64,000 nucleotides of DNA, from assembly GCA_922989275.2 (NCBI GenBank), contig OV277864.1:43461550-43525549 (forward strand). The letters are read 5' to 3'. Shown piece after piece: positions 45,064-56,739 of this stretch. Under the pieces are notes generated by a model. That model searched no databases. It was not told the origin of the DNA and saw only the letters and a list, made by a program, of their open reading frames with translations. Position numbers and translations under genes: made by a program. Each line of letters begins with the position of its first letter. Position 1 is the stretch's first letter. This DNA comes from Gari tellinella. Taxonomy: Eukaryota > Mollusca > Bivalvia > Cardiida > Psammobiidae.

Positions 45064-46070
45064 AACACTTCCACGCCAGGAATAGACTGAGGTATATTGC
45101 GCATTAGTGACACAGAGCATTCTTAATTGATCTTGGTCAATTAGACGCTCATGACGGATTGAACGCTAGGTAAGGGAGATAACAACATTATCAAGTTAAT
45201 ACATTAAAATTCTACAAAGTGTTTTTTTAAATACGTTCATACATCACAGATTTTTGATATCACATATGAGATAGTATGCTTGAGCTGCTGCACAAATAAA
45301 ATAAATAGTGAACAGGGGGGGTTATGCAGACAACATAGATCCAGATCAGACATCAAGTAATTTGTTGCCCCATTTGGGTGAGTGATTGTCTGCATACACC
45401 GCTCCTATATAAATCTATAACGTACACCCTTGTTTTTATAAATATATATTTAGCATCTATCACAGACGAAATATCATGTCTTCGTGCTACACTATATGTA
45501 CCGTACATGTATATGAAAGTCGAGCGTCCAGCACCCGTTTGCGATGCTCTCGTTAAAACTAGAAACACTAGTTAATTAAGCTATGTGGTAAAGGGTTAAT
45601 ATACCACCATCACCATGTACATAAATATCTACCCAGGGGTTTTCTTCAACCAATTGGGAATGACTCTGATTCCCAGCCAATTGGGAAAAAATTGCGTCAT
45701 TTTTAGTCAAATTGGGAAAAATTAGCTTCGTTTTTTAGTCAGATTGGGAATTTTGCATGGGCCAAATTAAACAGTTAACTATATAAAATTCAAACTGAAT
45801 TTGACTCCTAGCAATAAATTGTCCCGTTATACCCTCTGTAAGGGTATGGGTCTTCAGCTGGTATTAGCAGGATTTGTTTAAAGATGCTTAAAACAAACTC
45901 TGCTTGATCAAAACACTCCAAATTGGAGTCTAGCATTAATTCCGTTTAATTTTAGATAAAAATAATGGAAGCAAAATCTATATTCCTTCCGTTCATTTGG
46001 AAGTTAAAATGATATCTGATTGTTAATCCTTTATCAAACTGCAATACCGTACCTCTGTTACCTTTATTAT
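45064..46070. other. No gene seen; short TTGGGAA tandem
   Basis: Between the LINE and MITE F8. At 45652-45755 the phrase CAAATTGGGAA(A) recurs four to five times at about 35-base spacing. No exon recognised. Confidence 0.5.
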
Positions 46071-46074
46071 ACCT

Positions 46075-46254
46075 TTAACCCTTAGCCCGCCAAATAAATT
46101 CTCGTCTGCTATATTTCTCGTCTGCTTCAAGTTTCAAAGTGCTTCAAAGTTTCTCAAAATTGCTGAAAATGGTGTCCGAGTTACTCAGCGTCTCATCCGG
46201 ATCCAAGCTGTTTGCATATGGAGCTATAGTTGTGAGTGGCAGGCTAAGGGTTAA
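46075..46254 (-). mobile_element. MITE F8, centre partly deleted
   Basis: TTAACCCTTAGCCCGCCAAA ... GTGGCAGGCTAAGGGTTAA, nearly identical to F7 but lacking one hairpin arm. About 360 bases upstream of the MED30 start. Confidence 0.85.
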
Positions 46255-46613
46255 TTTTCAACAGACATATTTTGGAATACTGTCTCTGTATGTGCATCTG
46301 TTTATGTTTAGTTGTATACGTTGTGCTAATCTTGAATAAGCTCTAGATCAACTTAACTTGAAATTCGGAATCATAGTTGCATGTTAGTTACTACATCTGC
46401 ATCCAATCCATTCATCAGATGCCAGCTTTTGTGGTCCAGTGTCTTTGTCAGCATCAACATTAAGTTTCCACATTTTGATTTAGCTCTATATATTTTTTTC
46501 TATATCAAAGTGCTGTGTATATTTTATAGCTTCTGTACCAATTACCTCTTGAGTTGATTAGCTTATTTTATTAGGCTGAGCAAGCAGTCGTCTTTTGCTT
46601 GATTCGCAATCTA

Positions 46614-49600
46614 ATGGCAGGACCTGGTCAGCATTATCCAATTACATCACAGGGTTCTATGTCTGGACCTATAATGAGTTCCCAGGGTTCAGTTGGAGGA
46701 TATGGACAGACACAGACAGGCCCAATGACAAGTGTACCACATCAACAGCCATTCCCACCAATGTCATCATCAACATCACAGGTGTGGTACCTTATTCTTT
46801 CCCTTAAAACCCTTTACATGTTTCTAGTTTTGAAGACAGGTAATCACTTAAAGCAAGTTGAAAGTAAAGCAGAATGCACCAAAGGCACATTCTGCTTTAC
46901 TTTCAGCCTGCTTACAGCTACGGTACCAACTACTCTGATTTAGAATATATTTCTTATGATGCACACTCATGACTGTACAAATTGGAACTATCTTCTTGTA
47001 ACGATACATTTTGGCAATTTTTGCTCTGTTATCTTTCTGAAAGTTAATCAGAAAATTCCTCTGCTCTACTCTCAGCATGATTTAAGAAGCTGTCTGTTTT
47101 AAACCCACCAATACCTGGAGCCCAACTCTTATATGATTTTTGTTTGCTATAAGTAAAAATGATGTTTTATGGAAACAGCAGTTTTCATACAATATAATGT
47201 CTTCACTTTTGCCATATTTCAGCCTCCTCCAATGATGTCGCCAACAAAGTCTGTTAATTCCGTGTCATTGTGTAAATTGGGTCAGGAAACCAACCAGGAA
47301 CTGGTCAACAGATTGTTAGATTGTTTCAGACAGTTTAAAAACATGCAGGTATGGACAGATTAAAAAAAGGACAATGTTCAATTGATAATTTCAGTTGCAT
47401 ATACATGTATTTATTTGTTAATTTGGATGAGGATATTTGGTGTCAATGGTTATATTTAACAAAATGGTCGTCTCTTGATTGCTGGCTGTGTTTTTCCTGG
47501 CAGGTTTTAGGTTGAAATTTGACCTGATTTCTCCAATATAGAAGTAAAATGAGTTTTGCTGATCTCTTCCTACATCCTGATAGGTGACTGCTTAAATTAG
47601 ATTGAAAGTAAAGCAGAAAGGAGTTGCCTGTTTTAAACTCACCAATGCCTAGCTAAAACATGGTGTAATTCCACCGTTTTAACCCTTTCCTCAACTGTGC
47701 CTAAGAGCTTTTCTTCCTTTTACACCATAATTACAAGTGTCAAAAATGTATATTCATTTACGATTTTCCATTAAAATGGCAGCTTAAATCAGGGTGATAG
47801 GTCTAAGGAGTTTTATCGATTTGAAAATTCAAATGACACTAGAGACAGGTTATTTGAACTTAATTCTTGTTTGAATTGACTGTTTAATTAAATATTTACC
47901 ATACTTATTACCATGTACCTGTCAATGAACATTCAGCAAAACTCTCAACATCTTTGCATGACAAATTAACTTTTCTATACATGTATGAATACACAATTAA
48001 CAATGAGTGTTATTTGCAAAAGCTAGCAGTGTAGAATCCGAAAAGGGCCTTTTTCATCAGTACATTTCTGGTCAGTTTTATTGGCCGGATTGAAAATGCG
48101 GTCTATAGATTGGCGAATGCCGTCCGTCCGTCCGGGCTTACAGGAGCTACCTTATGGGGTCCGTTTCGGTCATTAACCTGGCCAGTTAGTGATTGTGGGG
48201 TTGAAAGATAGTATTGTGGGGTTCAAAATCACGCATGTGGGGTTAGTTTTAGGGTTTGGGTTTATATAGCAAAAAACCCCACAACAACCGTCTCCTAAGA
48301 ACGTTCGTTCGTCTGTCCGTCCGTCCTCACTTTGGTTGACCTTTTTGTTAGTGTCAGTTTTAGCCAAAGCTTAAGTCCTACAGCAACCAAATTTGGCATG
48401 TACACTTATAGTGAGGTCATCATCACATGCTGTGGGTAACATGGTCACTGTGACCTAGATTTCACGGTTCAATGACTTAGAGAATTCTTGGTTAACCTTT
48501 TTGTGTGCGTCTTGGTTTACCTTTTTGTTAGTGTCAGTTTTAGTCAAAATTTAAGTCCTACAGCAACCAAATTTGTCATGTACAGTTGTAGTGAGGTCAT
48601 CATCACATGCCATGGGTAACTAGGTCACTGTGACCTAGATTTCAAGGTCCAATGACTTAGATAATTCTTGGTTAACCTTTTCGTTTGCGTCTTGGTTTAC
48701 CTTTTTGTTAGTGTCCGTTTTAGTCAAATTTAAGTCCTACAGCAACCAAATTTGGCATATACAGTTGTAGTGAGGTCATCATTACATGCCATGGGTAACT
48801 ATATTATATATATATATACAAAGCAAAAGTGCAGACAATCCGGCCATACCGACCTTGGCGGTTTCTCGTTTTCAATTGTATCGATACTCTGAAAATGTGT
48901 ATAGATAATCGATCGATGAACAAATATCGGCGATACCTCGATATCGTTCTTATCAATGATAGCTAATGGCTATTGTAGATAGAGTAAAAGAACATACCAC
49001 CTTCCTATTGTGTAATAAGCATAGTATCTGAGCGTCATTGTCAGTTAGGCACAGTAAAACCTCTCTATTACAACCACTGAAAAAAGGGCTAATTGATTGT
49101 AAGAAAGACAGGTGGCGGCTTAAAGCAAGATGAAATTATAAAAATTAAAAGCATACTCATCATTTACAAACAGTGTACCTGTCAGGATTACACTTGTCCT
49201 ATGCAAACAGTGTATACCCTGATCAGAGGGCTCCTTAAGGAGCCATCTGATCAGGGTCTACACTGTTTGTGATTTTAAAATATACATATACATGTATTGT
49301 TAAGATCAACCCTAAATAGTCAAAAATGGACTTGACTTATTTTGAAATGCCCATTAAAAGTTTCAGGGGTGAATGATTTAATTTCACCTTGCTTTAAGCA
49401 GCCACCTTCCTTTAACACCCAATAACTATTGTAATATAGTTGTGTCAGTTGTAATAGAGAGGTTTTACTGTATATCGTCAGCTACCCAATGGTACCAACA
49501 GCACTATGTATCAAGACAAGAGGATTAAGATGGAGGAGAGTTTGAGGCAGCTGAGCATGAACTTTCGTAAGCTGCGTGTCATCTACGACAAGGTGTCGGA

Positions 49601-52545
49601 ACTCATACATGACCCAGATAACCCAGAGGAGGTAAGTCATTGAGTCAACATCCCCCCCCCCTATTTTGTTGATTATTTTCTACATAGAAGTGCCTTAGAC
49701 CCAGAGCTCCAGATAAGTGGAGTATTTCAGAAATTAAAATCTTTATTTCTGCATTAAACCCTATGGTGTTACTACTTATTAGAATCGTCTCTTAGAGACG
49801 ATTCTAATAAGTAGTATCACCATAGGATTTGGTGCTGAAATGGGTGAGAATATGTTGGATTTGTTCAGTTTACTCCCTCATATCTGGAGCCCTGCAGTTA
49901 GACTCCCTCTAGCTAAACTTCTCAAATGAGTATGAGCTGTGTCATGACAAAACCAGCTTTATTGCATTGCAACATTGTACAGACCAAGCACCGTTGTCAT
50001 CCCAGGCTCTGTATCTGAGTTTGGTCTACACTGCCAACCACCGCATATAATGCAAATACATAAAAAGTATTGCATGCATATGGGTGTCAAACAGTGTAGA
50101 TCAAAACCAGCTGCAACGTCTATAACATGGAGACTGGTCTTGATCTACATTGTTTGCGATAAGTCAGGTTTTCTCATGGCACGGCTCATATTCATGGATG
50201 GTCAAACTTGACATTGAGTGGGTGTTTAATAGAAGCTATCACTATTTGTTTGCTCCTTAATGCATGCTGTTGCTTAATGCAGAATGAAAAATAAGCCTAA
50301 AGCTCCTATATACATGTAAGCTTTCCCACTTGCCTTCAGAAAGCTACTCGAGTCTTCAATGAGTGGTTGCTGATTTGTTAATATGTGCTAATCATATATA
50401 TATATATATATGAATTATTTGATGAAATTCACAAAATTTCAGGGAGTTGTACAATAGTTCAGTTTTCACGTGTGAGCTCTTTCTCTTTAGTCATTTGTGG
50501 GATTTTTAGGAAACTTCAAAGGATGCATCACTTCCAAGTGATTATGTACATATTACATTTTGATCCCAGTTCAGTCGTCAATTATAACTCTTCTATGCTG
50601 CAACTAGGCATATAATTAGGTTAACTCATTACCCCATAAATATGCCTTATTTCTCCACTGAAGAAAATAATTTCGATTTATGCTGTCATGAATATTGACT
50701 ACAATAATTTTTTGCTATAGTCTAGCAGATTGGTTAGCTTAAAGCAAGCTGGAATTAAAGCAGAATGCTCCTTAAGGCACATTCTGCTTTTCTTTCAACC
50801 AGCTATTAAGTGGTCACCTGTCTTTAATACTAGAAACAGGCTATGGGGTAATGGATAAATGTCTTGTTTTTCCTTTTGCAGGTGCTTGTACCCTTTAAAG
50901 GTGAGGTTGTTGAGGAGAAGAACACCGGCACAGAAGCCTACAAGTATGTGGCAGAGGAGCACAGACAGATTGTAGAGGTGAGTCATCCCTTACCAACATC
51001 AGCATGTAGCAAAAATAGCTCCAATTTATACAGTTCTACATATGTATTATAAGAAAATTTTCTCCATTCTAGCAGATGGTAGCTTAAAGCAGGCTGAAAG
51101 TAAAGCAGAATGAGCCTTAAGGCCCATTCTGCTTTACTTTTAACCTGCTTTAAGTGTTCACCTATCTTCTATACTAGAAACAGGCTATGGATTAATGGGT
51201 TAAAGCAAGATGAAAGTAAAACAGAAAGTGCCTTTACTGCTTTAGGACCTTTCTGTTTTACTTTCATCTTGCTTTAGGCCCCTACCTGTCTTTTATACAA
51301 TCAATTAGCCTTCATTGTGATAGATGGTCTACACCTAATTTAAAACTGGAATTTTCAATTAAAAGAGTTTTTTCAAGGGTGAATGAAACAATAGTTTCTA
51401 GCTGTCAGGATGCAGGCCACATTTCCTAGGACTCTTTATCAGTACAGAGCAAATTCTTTATAACTCATTCACCCCTGAAACTTTTAATGGACAATTCAAA
51501 TGTCAAATAAATCTAGTCCATTTTGACTATTTCAGGTTGATTTTAACAATACATTTCAAAATGACAAACAGTGTAGACCCTGATCTACACTGTCTGCATT
51601 GGACAAGTGTAATCCTCACAGGTACACTGTTTGTAAACTGTTGAATGTGATAAGGGAATAGGCACCTCAACCCATTACTCCATAGATATGCATTTTAAAG
51701 CTTTGCATATACTCCTTCACTGAAGAAAATAGTTCAAACTTATACAGTCATGAATATGTACCATAATAAATTTGTCCTATATTCTAGCAGATGGTAGCTT
51801 AAAACAGGCTGAAAGTAAAGCAGAATGCACCTTAAGGCGCATTCTGCTATTCTTCCAACCTGCTTTAAGTATGGAGTAAAGGGATAATGTGTTTCTGTAA
51901 TGGAGAGAGATGATACACAGTTAGGACTCCAAATAAGAGGAAGAAAATGCAAATTTTCTAACATGTTCGCCTTCATGTCTGCACTAAACCCTATGGTGAA
52001 ACTACTCATTTGGACATGTCTGCATTGTCACGTCGAGACATTTCCAGTGAGTAGTCAGGTCATAGGGTTTGGTGCAGACATGAAGATTATAGTTTTTGAA
52101 GTACAATGTAGTGAATGTACTCCCTTTATCTGGAGTCCTGTACACATGTATTAACCCATTACCCCATAGCCAGTTTCTAGTTTAAATACAGGTGACCACT
52201 TAAAGCAGGTTAAAAGTAAAGCAGAATGCGCCTTGAGACGCATTCTGCATTACTTTCAGCCTGCTTTACGCTATTATCTGATAGGATATGAAAAAAAATT
52301 ATGGTACATGTACATGTTGACTTTATAAGAAGGAACTGTATAAGAAGGAACTATTTTCTTTAGTGGAGGAATAATTTAAAGACGTAAAAAGGCGTTTTTA
52401 TGGGGTAATTGGTTATAAATTTGATTTTTATTTTCATTTTCTGCAGCAAATTCAACAGAGGAATGTGCAGATAAAGGAAGTGATTGACAAGATTCGCACA
52501 ATCATGTGGGAGATAAACACTATGATAGTGATGAGGAAGACTTGA
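46614..52545 (+). CDS. MED30: MED30, Mediator complex subunit 30, complete (5 exons)
   Basis: Exons are 46614-46781, 47223-47348, 49482-49631, 50882-50977 and 52447-52545, all phase 0 with GT-AG borders. They give 212 aa (human 178). MED30 is a metazoan subunit of the Mediator coactivator, which links transcription factors to RNA polymerase II in the nucleus. Visible: a Gly/Ser/Pro/Gln-rich N terminus (1-62), then the conserved core NSVSLCKLGQETNQELVNR, NMQLPNGT, LRQLSMNFRKLRVIYDK, a Glu-rich link, and the C-terminal helix IKEVIDKIRTIMWEINTM ending VMRKT. Each block aligns with human MED30 in order. The exon opens after TTAG at 46571-46574 with no in-frame ATG before 46614, so a non-coding exon upstream is likely. 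Exon 3 begins 11 bases after a MITE end. Confidence 0.95.
46805..47000 (+). mobile_element. MITE family A, truncated, in MED30 intron 1
   Basis: AAAACCCTTTACATGTTTCTAG, hairpin 46850-46918, ACTGTACAAATTGGAACTAT; right end lost. Confidence 0.7.
48330..48805. repeat. Three tandem 180-bp units
   Basis: The phrase ACCTTTTTGTTAGTGTC recurs at exactly 180-base spacing (48339, 48519, 48699). Units include TCCTACAGCAACCAAATTT and GTGACCTAGATTTCA. Preceded by CCGTCCGTCC stretches and followed by a TA run. Confidence 0.85.
49052..49470. mobile_element. MITE C9 with nested B14, ends at MED30 exon 3 acceptor
   Basis: CAGTAAAACCTCTCTATTAC ... GTAATAGAGAGGTTTTACTG. The exon starts at 49482, so the intron's terminal pyrimidine-rich stretch is the C9 right end. 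Confidence 0.88.
49148..49383 (+). mobile_element. MITE B14, nested in C9
   Basis: Starts AAAAGCATACTCATCATTTAC (left end lost) and ends TTTCAGGGGTGAATGATTTAA; palindromic GGGCTCCTTAAGGAGCC centre. Confidence 0.8.
49702..49894. mobile_element. MITE D7
   Basis: CAGAGCTCCAGATAAGTGGA ... CATATCTGGAGCCCTG; long stem around CGTCTCTTAGAGACG. MED30 intron 3. Confidence 0.88.
49933..50188. mobile_element. MITE J1, MED30 intron 3
   Basis: TGAGCTGTGTCATGACAAAACC ... GGTTTTCTCATGGCACGGCTCA; core GTGTAGATCAAAACCAG. Confidence 0.8.
50622..50857 (-). mobile_element. MITE family A before MED30 exon 4
   Basis: TTAACTCATTACCCCATAAA, hairpin 50738-50810, GGCTATGGGGTAATGG; ends about 25 bases before the exon at 50882. 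Confidence 0.8.
51005..51202 (-). mobile_element. MITE family A after MED30 exon 4
   Basis: AATAGCTCCAATTTATACAG, hairpin 51083-51154, GGCTATGGATTAATGGGTTAA; starts about 30 bases after the donor. Confidence 0.75.
51199..51325. mobile_element. MITE C10, partial
   Basis: AAAGCAAGATGAAAGTAAAAC ... CATCTTGCTTTAGGCCCCTACCTG, then ATACAATCAATTAGCCTTC. Confidence 0.7.
51463..51655 (-). mobile_element. MITE B15, shortened
   Basis: TAACTCATTCACCCCTGAAAC ... GTACACTGTTTGTAAACTG; one hairpin arm deleted. Confidence 0.7.
51666..51888 (-). mobile_element. MITE family A, MED30 intron 4
   Basis: CAACCCATTACTCCATAGAT, hairpin 51799-51871, and an abrupt TATGGAGTAAAGGG end. Confidence 0.75.
51922..52139. 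mobile_element. MITE D8, diverged
   Basis: AGGACTCCAAATAAGAGGAA ... CTTTATCTGGAGTCCTG; centre TGTCACGTCGAGACA. Confidence 0.78.
52152..52412 (+). mobile_element. MITE family A before MED30 exon 5
   Basis: TTAACCCATTACCCCATAGC ... TATGGGGTAATTGGTTA; right end lies 35 bases before the exon at 52447. Confidence 0.85.
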
Positions 52546-52559
52546 GACTTGACTTCTGA

Positions 52560-52800
52560 AATAATGATGGTGCTCCTTGAATGATCTGTACTTTCTCTGC
52601 AAGACAGAGATGTGTGTACTGGTACATATGTGATTGCGCAATGTGACAGACACATGGTGATTGCGCAATGTTACAGACACATGGTGAATGATTCTCTGAA
52701 ATAATCTTGAATGATCTATACTTACTCTGCAAAACAGATATGTGTGTACTGGTACACATGTGATTGTGATTGCCCAATGTTACAGACACACGATGAATGT
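52560..52800 (+). repeat. Duplicated segment in the MED30 3'UTR
   Basis: About 133 bases starting near 52577 (TGAATGATCT...GTGTGTACTGGTAC...TTACAGACACA) recur near 52710 with scattered changes. Inside the first unit the phrase GTGATTGCGCAATGT is itself doubled. This is local tandem duplication, not a recognised transposon. Confidence 0.7.
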
Positions 52801-52861
52801 GCTATGTGTGACTGACAGTGTACTGGATGTGAATGTACTATCAGGGAAACAGAGGGGAATT

Positions 52862-53100
52862 AAACATTGAACCCTAGTCATACATGTACACATCCCTTGC
52901 AAGTCGGGTACATGTGAAGAATACACTTGTCCTATGCAAACAGTGAAGACCCAGATCAGAGAGCTCCTAAAGGAGCCCTCTGATCAGGGTCTGCACTGTT
53001 TGTCATATTGCAATTCATTGGCAAAAACAACATGAATAGTAAGAAATGGACTAGACTAAATTGGAACTGGAATTGTCCATTTGAAGTTTCAGGGAGGAAA
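52862..53100 (+). mobile_element. MITE B16, MED30 3' flank
   Basis: TTAAACATTGAACCCTAGTC ... AGTTTCAGGGAGGAAAG; GAGCTCCTAAAGGAGCCC centre. Confidence 0.8.
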
Positions 53101-53222
53101 GTTTTCTCCTATATGTCTCCACCTGTTGCTATGTTTCGACTACTCATTAGAACTGTCAGGAAAAGAGCAGTCACAACATAGGGTTTGAAGGACACATTTA
53201 CCCGTAATGAGTTTGGTTTTTG
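53100..53222. mobile_element. MITE D11, core only
   Basis: TGCTATGTTTCGACTACTCATTAGAACTG ... CACAACATAGGGTTTG; ends missing. Confidence 0.5.
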
Positions 53223-53227
53223 AAATA

Positions 53228-53431
53228 CAGTAAAACCTCTATTACGACCACTTAATTTTGTTACTTATTAGGTGTTAATAATAGGTTGCTGCTTAAAGCA
53301 AGGTGACAATAAAACAGACAGCTCCTTTAGGAGCTTTCTATTGTTTTGTCACCTTGCATTAAGCTATCACCTGTCTTTAATACAATCAATTAGCCTTTGT
53401 TTTTAGTGGCCGTAATAGAGAGGTGTTACTG
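53228..53431. mobile_element. MITE C11
   Basis: CAGTAAAACCTCTATTACGA ... CCGTAATAGAGAGGTGTTACTG, TA on both sides. Confidence 0.88.
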
Positions 53432-53534
53432 TACTACCATTCTTTGAACACTGTCTATGTGACTGACAGAATGTGAACGATGTGACTGATAGAATGTGAA
53501 ATGTTACAGACCAACTTGGTTCCCAGAGGTCAGG

Positions 53535-53540
53535 AATAAA
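53535..53540 (+). terminator. MED30: Candidate poly(A) signal for MED30
   Basis: AATAAA about 990 bases after the MED30 stop, just past MITE C11. It is the first clear hexamer in the 3' flank outside strongly palindromic repeat sequence. Confidence 0.3.
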
Positions 53541-53691
53541 TGAAATATTTTTAAAGGTCAGGTAATTTTTAAGTTAGTCAGTGAAACTGGTGTGTCAGTA
53601 TCAGTAAATGACTAGGAATTTTATAATCATTGAACACAAAGTTCACTATTTTCAATCCTGAATTTCAAATTTTCTTGGGTGAGCATCTTTC

Positions 53692-53912
53692 ACTCATTGA
53701 ACCCTAGTGACTAGTATACATATGCTTTACAAACAGTGTACCTCTGAAGAGTACACTTGCCTTATGCTAACAGTGTTGACCCAGATCAGAGGACTCCTAA
53801 AAGAGCCTTCTGGTCATAGTCTGCACTGTTTGTCATTTGTGATATGCATGTATTGCTAAACACAACCTTAACTACGATAAACATACCATGGATTTGGCAT
53901 TGAAAGGGTTAC
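53692..53912 (+). mobile_element. MITE B17, decayed
   Basis: CACTCATTGAACCCTAGTGA, AGTGTTGACCCAGATCAGAGG, and GGCATTGAAAGGGTTA. Confidence 0.7.
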
Positions 53913-54121
53913 TAGGACTTCTTTTTATTAGTTTGGTTGCCATAGACTAGTCATCATCATCATCATCATCGGTATTTATATTAACGTGCAGGAGTGGGAG
54001 TGTCGTCCACATCGGTGGGCCCCCTTCCAGGCAGCTGGCTAACTGCACGCATAGCAGATCTCACACTGGATCTCCGCACATCCCTGTCACAAGGGTCAAC
54101 TTCAGTAATGTGTTAAAAGTG

Positions 54122-54330
54122 CTAACCCTTATCATGCTGAATTGTCATGTTTCAAATATATTGTATGCTAAAAAACTCAAAGCCAGCTTTAATACTCTTT
54201 AAACCAAAGAAACATGGAATATAAATACCAAACAGTTCGGATCCAAATCAGACGCTGCACAATGTGGCATCTGATCTGGATACAAACTGTTTGCAAATAT
54301 TAGCTAAGTCATGCTTAGCATGATAAAGGT
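54122..54330. mobile_element. MITE family F
   Basis: CTAACCCTTATCATGCTGAA ... TTAGCATGATAAAGG; hairpin CAGTTCGGATCCAAATCAGACGC. Confidence 0.75.
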
Positions 54331-55211
54331 AGATTTAAATATTTGCTTCTTATAATTGTAAAAAGAAAATGAATATAAAAAGGATGATCAAATAAACATG
54401 CTACTACTAAATAGTTTATGACAGATGTATTTGCCCAACTTCCTTCGAAATACAATAAAACATGTGTTTAAGGTACTTCACATATGCACGTAGTTTCCAT
54501 ACGATTGTTATGAAACTTTTCATGAAGAATGATAATAGCCTAAGAAACAATGTGTGTAAATATAGGCAAAATTTATCGTGTGGTTTGTCTTTAAGGTCTT
54601 TTTTCTGACAAAAACCTAGAATTTTGATGATTTTATTTTTCTTAAAAATGAATAAAGCTAATGACTATAATTCTCGCCTAATAAGGAGTCCACAACATTC
54701 ATTACAAGAATAGCTAAAAACATTTTGAATAAAGGTGTTCAGAAAGATGTTATCAGCTATTTAAATTTTGCAAAATGCTAAAAAATTGAATTACAAAAAA
54801 CTGACTCATTCAATGTATATTTGTTTTCATTTTATTCAAATATATGGTTGATGAACTAGTCAGTCTGAAAAAATTAGAAAATATTACAGTCAGGATTTGT
54901 TGTAATAACATATTTTCTTATTAAAATGTGGGATATTTGTTGTTTAGATACAGTTACCTACCTTAGAATTAAAACTTTGTCATTAAAATGCATTATTATT
55001 TATTCATGGACTTGCATACAAGGTTTATTATATTGTTTGAACATAATTATAATGGGCAATATCGATCTTGAAAAGGTTAGCGTATTGATAAGCTTCAAGG
55101 TGTGGCTTTATAGTTCGACTAGTACTAATCAACGAAGACTAAACATAACATGTCTCTTGATTACTGCGTTATGGATTGACAAGTCAATAAATCGGACATT
55201 TAAAAAAAATA
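54331..55211. other. No gene seen
   Basis: Mostly unique AT-rich sequence. A 104-codon frame at 54926-55240 has no recognisable domain and low-complexity AT codon use. Confidence 0.45.
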
Positions 55212-55300
55212 TTTGGATCAGTTGGGTCTCGAACCTATGACCTTTGGATTGCTAGTCAACCACTATAGTCAACCACTATACTAACTGCGCTATGAAGGAT
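55212..55300 (-). repeat. tRNA-derived sequence (pseudo-tRNA or SINE head)
   Basis: On the minus strand, TAGCGCAGTTAGTATAGTGG (A-box-like) and AGGTTCGAGACC (B-box-like) occur. A 13-base exact tandem duplication (GTCAACCACTATA, about 55255-55280) and poor acceptor-stem pairing argue against a working tRNA. Confidence 0.5.
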
Positions 55301-55500
55301 TATACTAGTTCGTATCAACATTTCCTTTATATAAATTTTCTAGTATAAACACGTACGAAAAAAGTCTGTGTCGTCCAGACGCATATCCGCTCGCCCGCAA
55401 GACCGACTTCCGGTAGCGAAAGGCCTTAACTAGAATTTGTTTCTCAAGAAAAACATGTGTCTCCCCCTTTCTTTAGATTATGTACACTTAGTATTTAGCC

Positions 55501-55693
55501 CAGGGCTCCAGATCAGAGGGCGTACACTCAGCAAATATCCAACATTTCTTACTCATTTTTGCACCAAATCTTATGATGTAACTACTCATTAGAATCGTCT
55601 CTTCGAGACGATTCTAACAAGTACTGACACCATGGGTTTAAAGTAGAAAAAAAGATTTTAGTTTTTGAAATACCCCCCTTATCTGGATCTCTG
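55501..55693. mobile_element. MITE D9
   Basis: CAGGGCTCCAGATCAGAGGG ... CTTATCTGGATCTCTG; flanks TTAGCC / TTAGTC; centre CGTCTCTTCGAGACG. Confidence 0.85.
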
Positions 55694-55795
55694 TTAGTCT
55701 GTGAAAGTTTGGTGTAAATCCTTCTACTAGGCTACGGGTTAATGCAACTTTCTGCACAATTGTTGTCCTGTCATCTGTCTCGGGAAATCTTTATA

Positions 55796-56007
55796 CAGTA
55801 AATTAAATAAAACTCCTCTATCATGACCTCAAAATTGTGCTTATCATTAGGGGTTGAGACAGGTGACTGCTTAAAGTAAGGTGACTGTAAAACAGAAAGC
55901 TCCTTCAGGAGCTTTCTGTTTTACTGTCACCTTGCTTTAAGCAGTTACCTGTCTTTTATAAATCATTTAGCCTTCTTTTTAGGAGTCGTAATATAGACGG
56001 TTTACTG
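55796..56007. mobile_element. MITE C12
   Basis: CAGTAAATTAAATAAAACTCC ... TCGTAATATAGACGGTTTACTG, TA on both sides; hairpin with CTCCTTCAGGAG centre. Confidence 0.85.
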
Positions 56008-56046
56008 TAGTTGACAGCAAACGATGTTTCACTATACATGTGTATA

Positions 56047-56255
56047 CAGTAAAACCTCTCTATTATGACCACTATATGATAAAAGTGACAATGCCTGAAG
56101 ACTGTATACCAGTAGAATCTATTATGACCATTAAAATGAAGGCTTATTGATTGTATAAAAGACAGGCGACAGCTGAAAGCAGGGGGAAAGTAAAACAGAA
56201 AACTCATTCAGGAGCTTTCTGTTTTACATTCAATTTGCTTTAAGCAATCTCACTG
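56047..56255. mobile_element. MITE C13
   Basis: CAGTAAAACCTCTCTATTATGACC, a second left end at about 56112, hairpin 56176-56242, CACTG end. Confidence 0.75.
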
Positions 56256-56269
56256 TACTCTATATACAA

Positions 56270-56700
56270 AAAATATCAAAGGGACATAACTTCTGTCAAA
56301 ATGGTCCCAGCCCAATTTCCAAACCACATTAACAGTTGCATATAAGTAGTTTATCTATGAAAGTTTTGAGCAAATCCCTTTAAAAGTATTCTATGAAGGA
56401 AAAATATTCAGAGGCCCACAACTTGTTTCAAAATCGTCTTTTTTAAAGTTTGGAGAAAATCTTTGTAACAGGGTAGAAGTTGGCTACACAAGATTCACAC
56501 ACCCCCCCCCCCCCCCCCTTTACTATGCTTGTATTAATAAAAAAAATCAAAGGGACATAACTTCAGTCAAAATGGTCACAGCCCAAATCCAAACAACATA
56601 AACACCTTCAAATTAATCTGTGAAAGCTTTGGAGCAACCACCTTTAACAGTAGGGGGAGTTGGCTGCCCAAGATTTCTAACCAGATGGATAAAAAGCACA
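56270..56700. repeat. Diverged long-repeat sequence with C-homopolymer
   Basis: TCAAAGGGACATAACTTC occurs twice (about 56274 and 56549), with AAAATGGTCCCAGCCCAA-type phrases. An uninterrupted C tract sits at about 56501-56518. No coding sequence. Confidence 0.55.
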
Positions 56701-56739
56701 TCAAAATGTCTCTCTTGGCTGTCTGTAGGAAGTTCCAAG

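Noticed and set aside
43283..45064. Plus-strand frames of 65-149 codons in the LINE
   Set aside because: They are antisense shadows of the reverse transcriptase frame.
52360..52789. His/Ser-rich minus-strand frames opposite MED30 exon 5 and its 3'UTR
   Set aside because: They are shadows of a MED30 exon and of the tandemly duplicated 3'UTR.
54926..55240. 104-codon plus-strand frame
   Set aside because: No domain, no splice context, codon use of plain AT-rich DNA.
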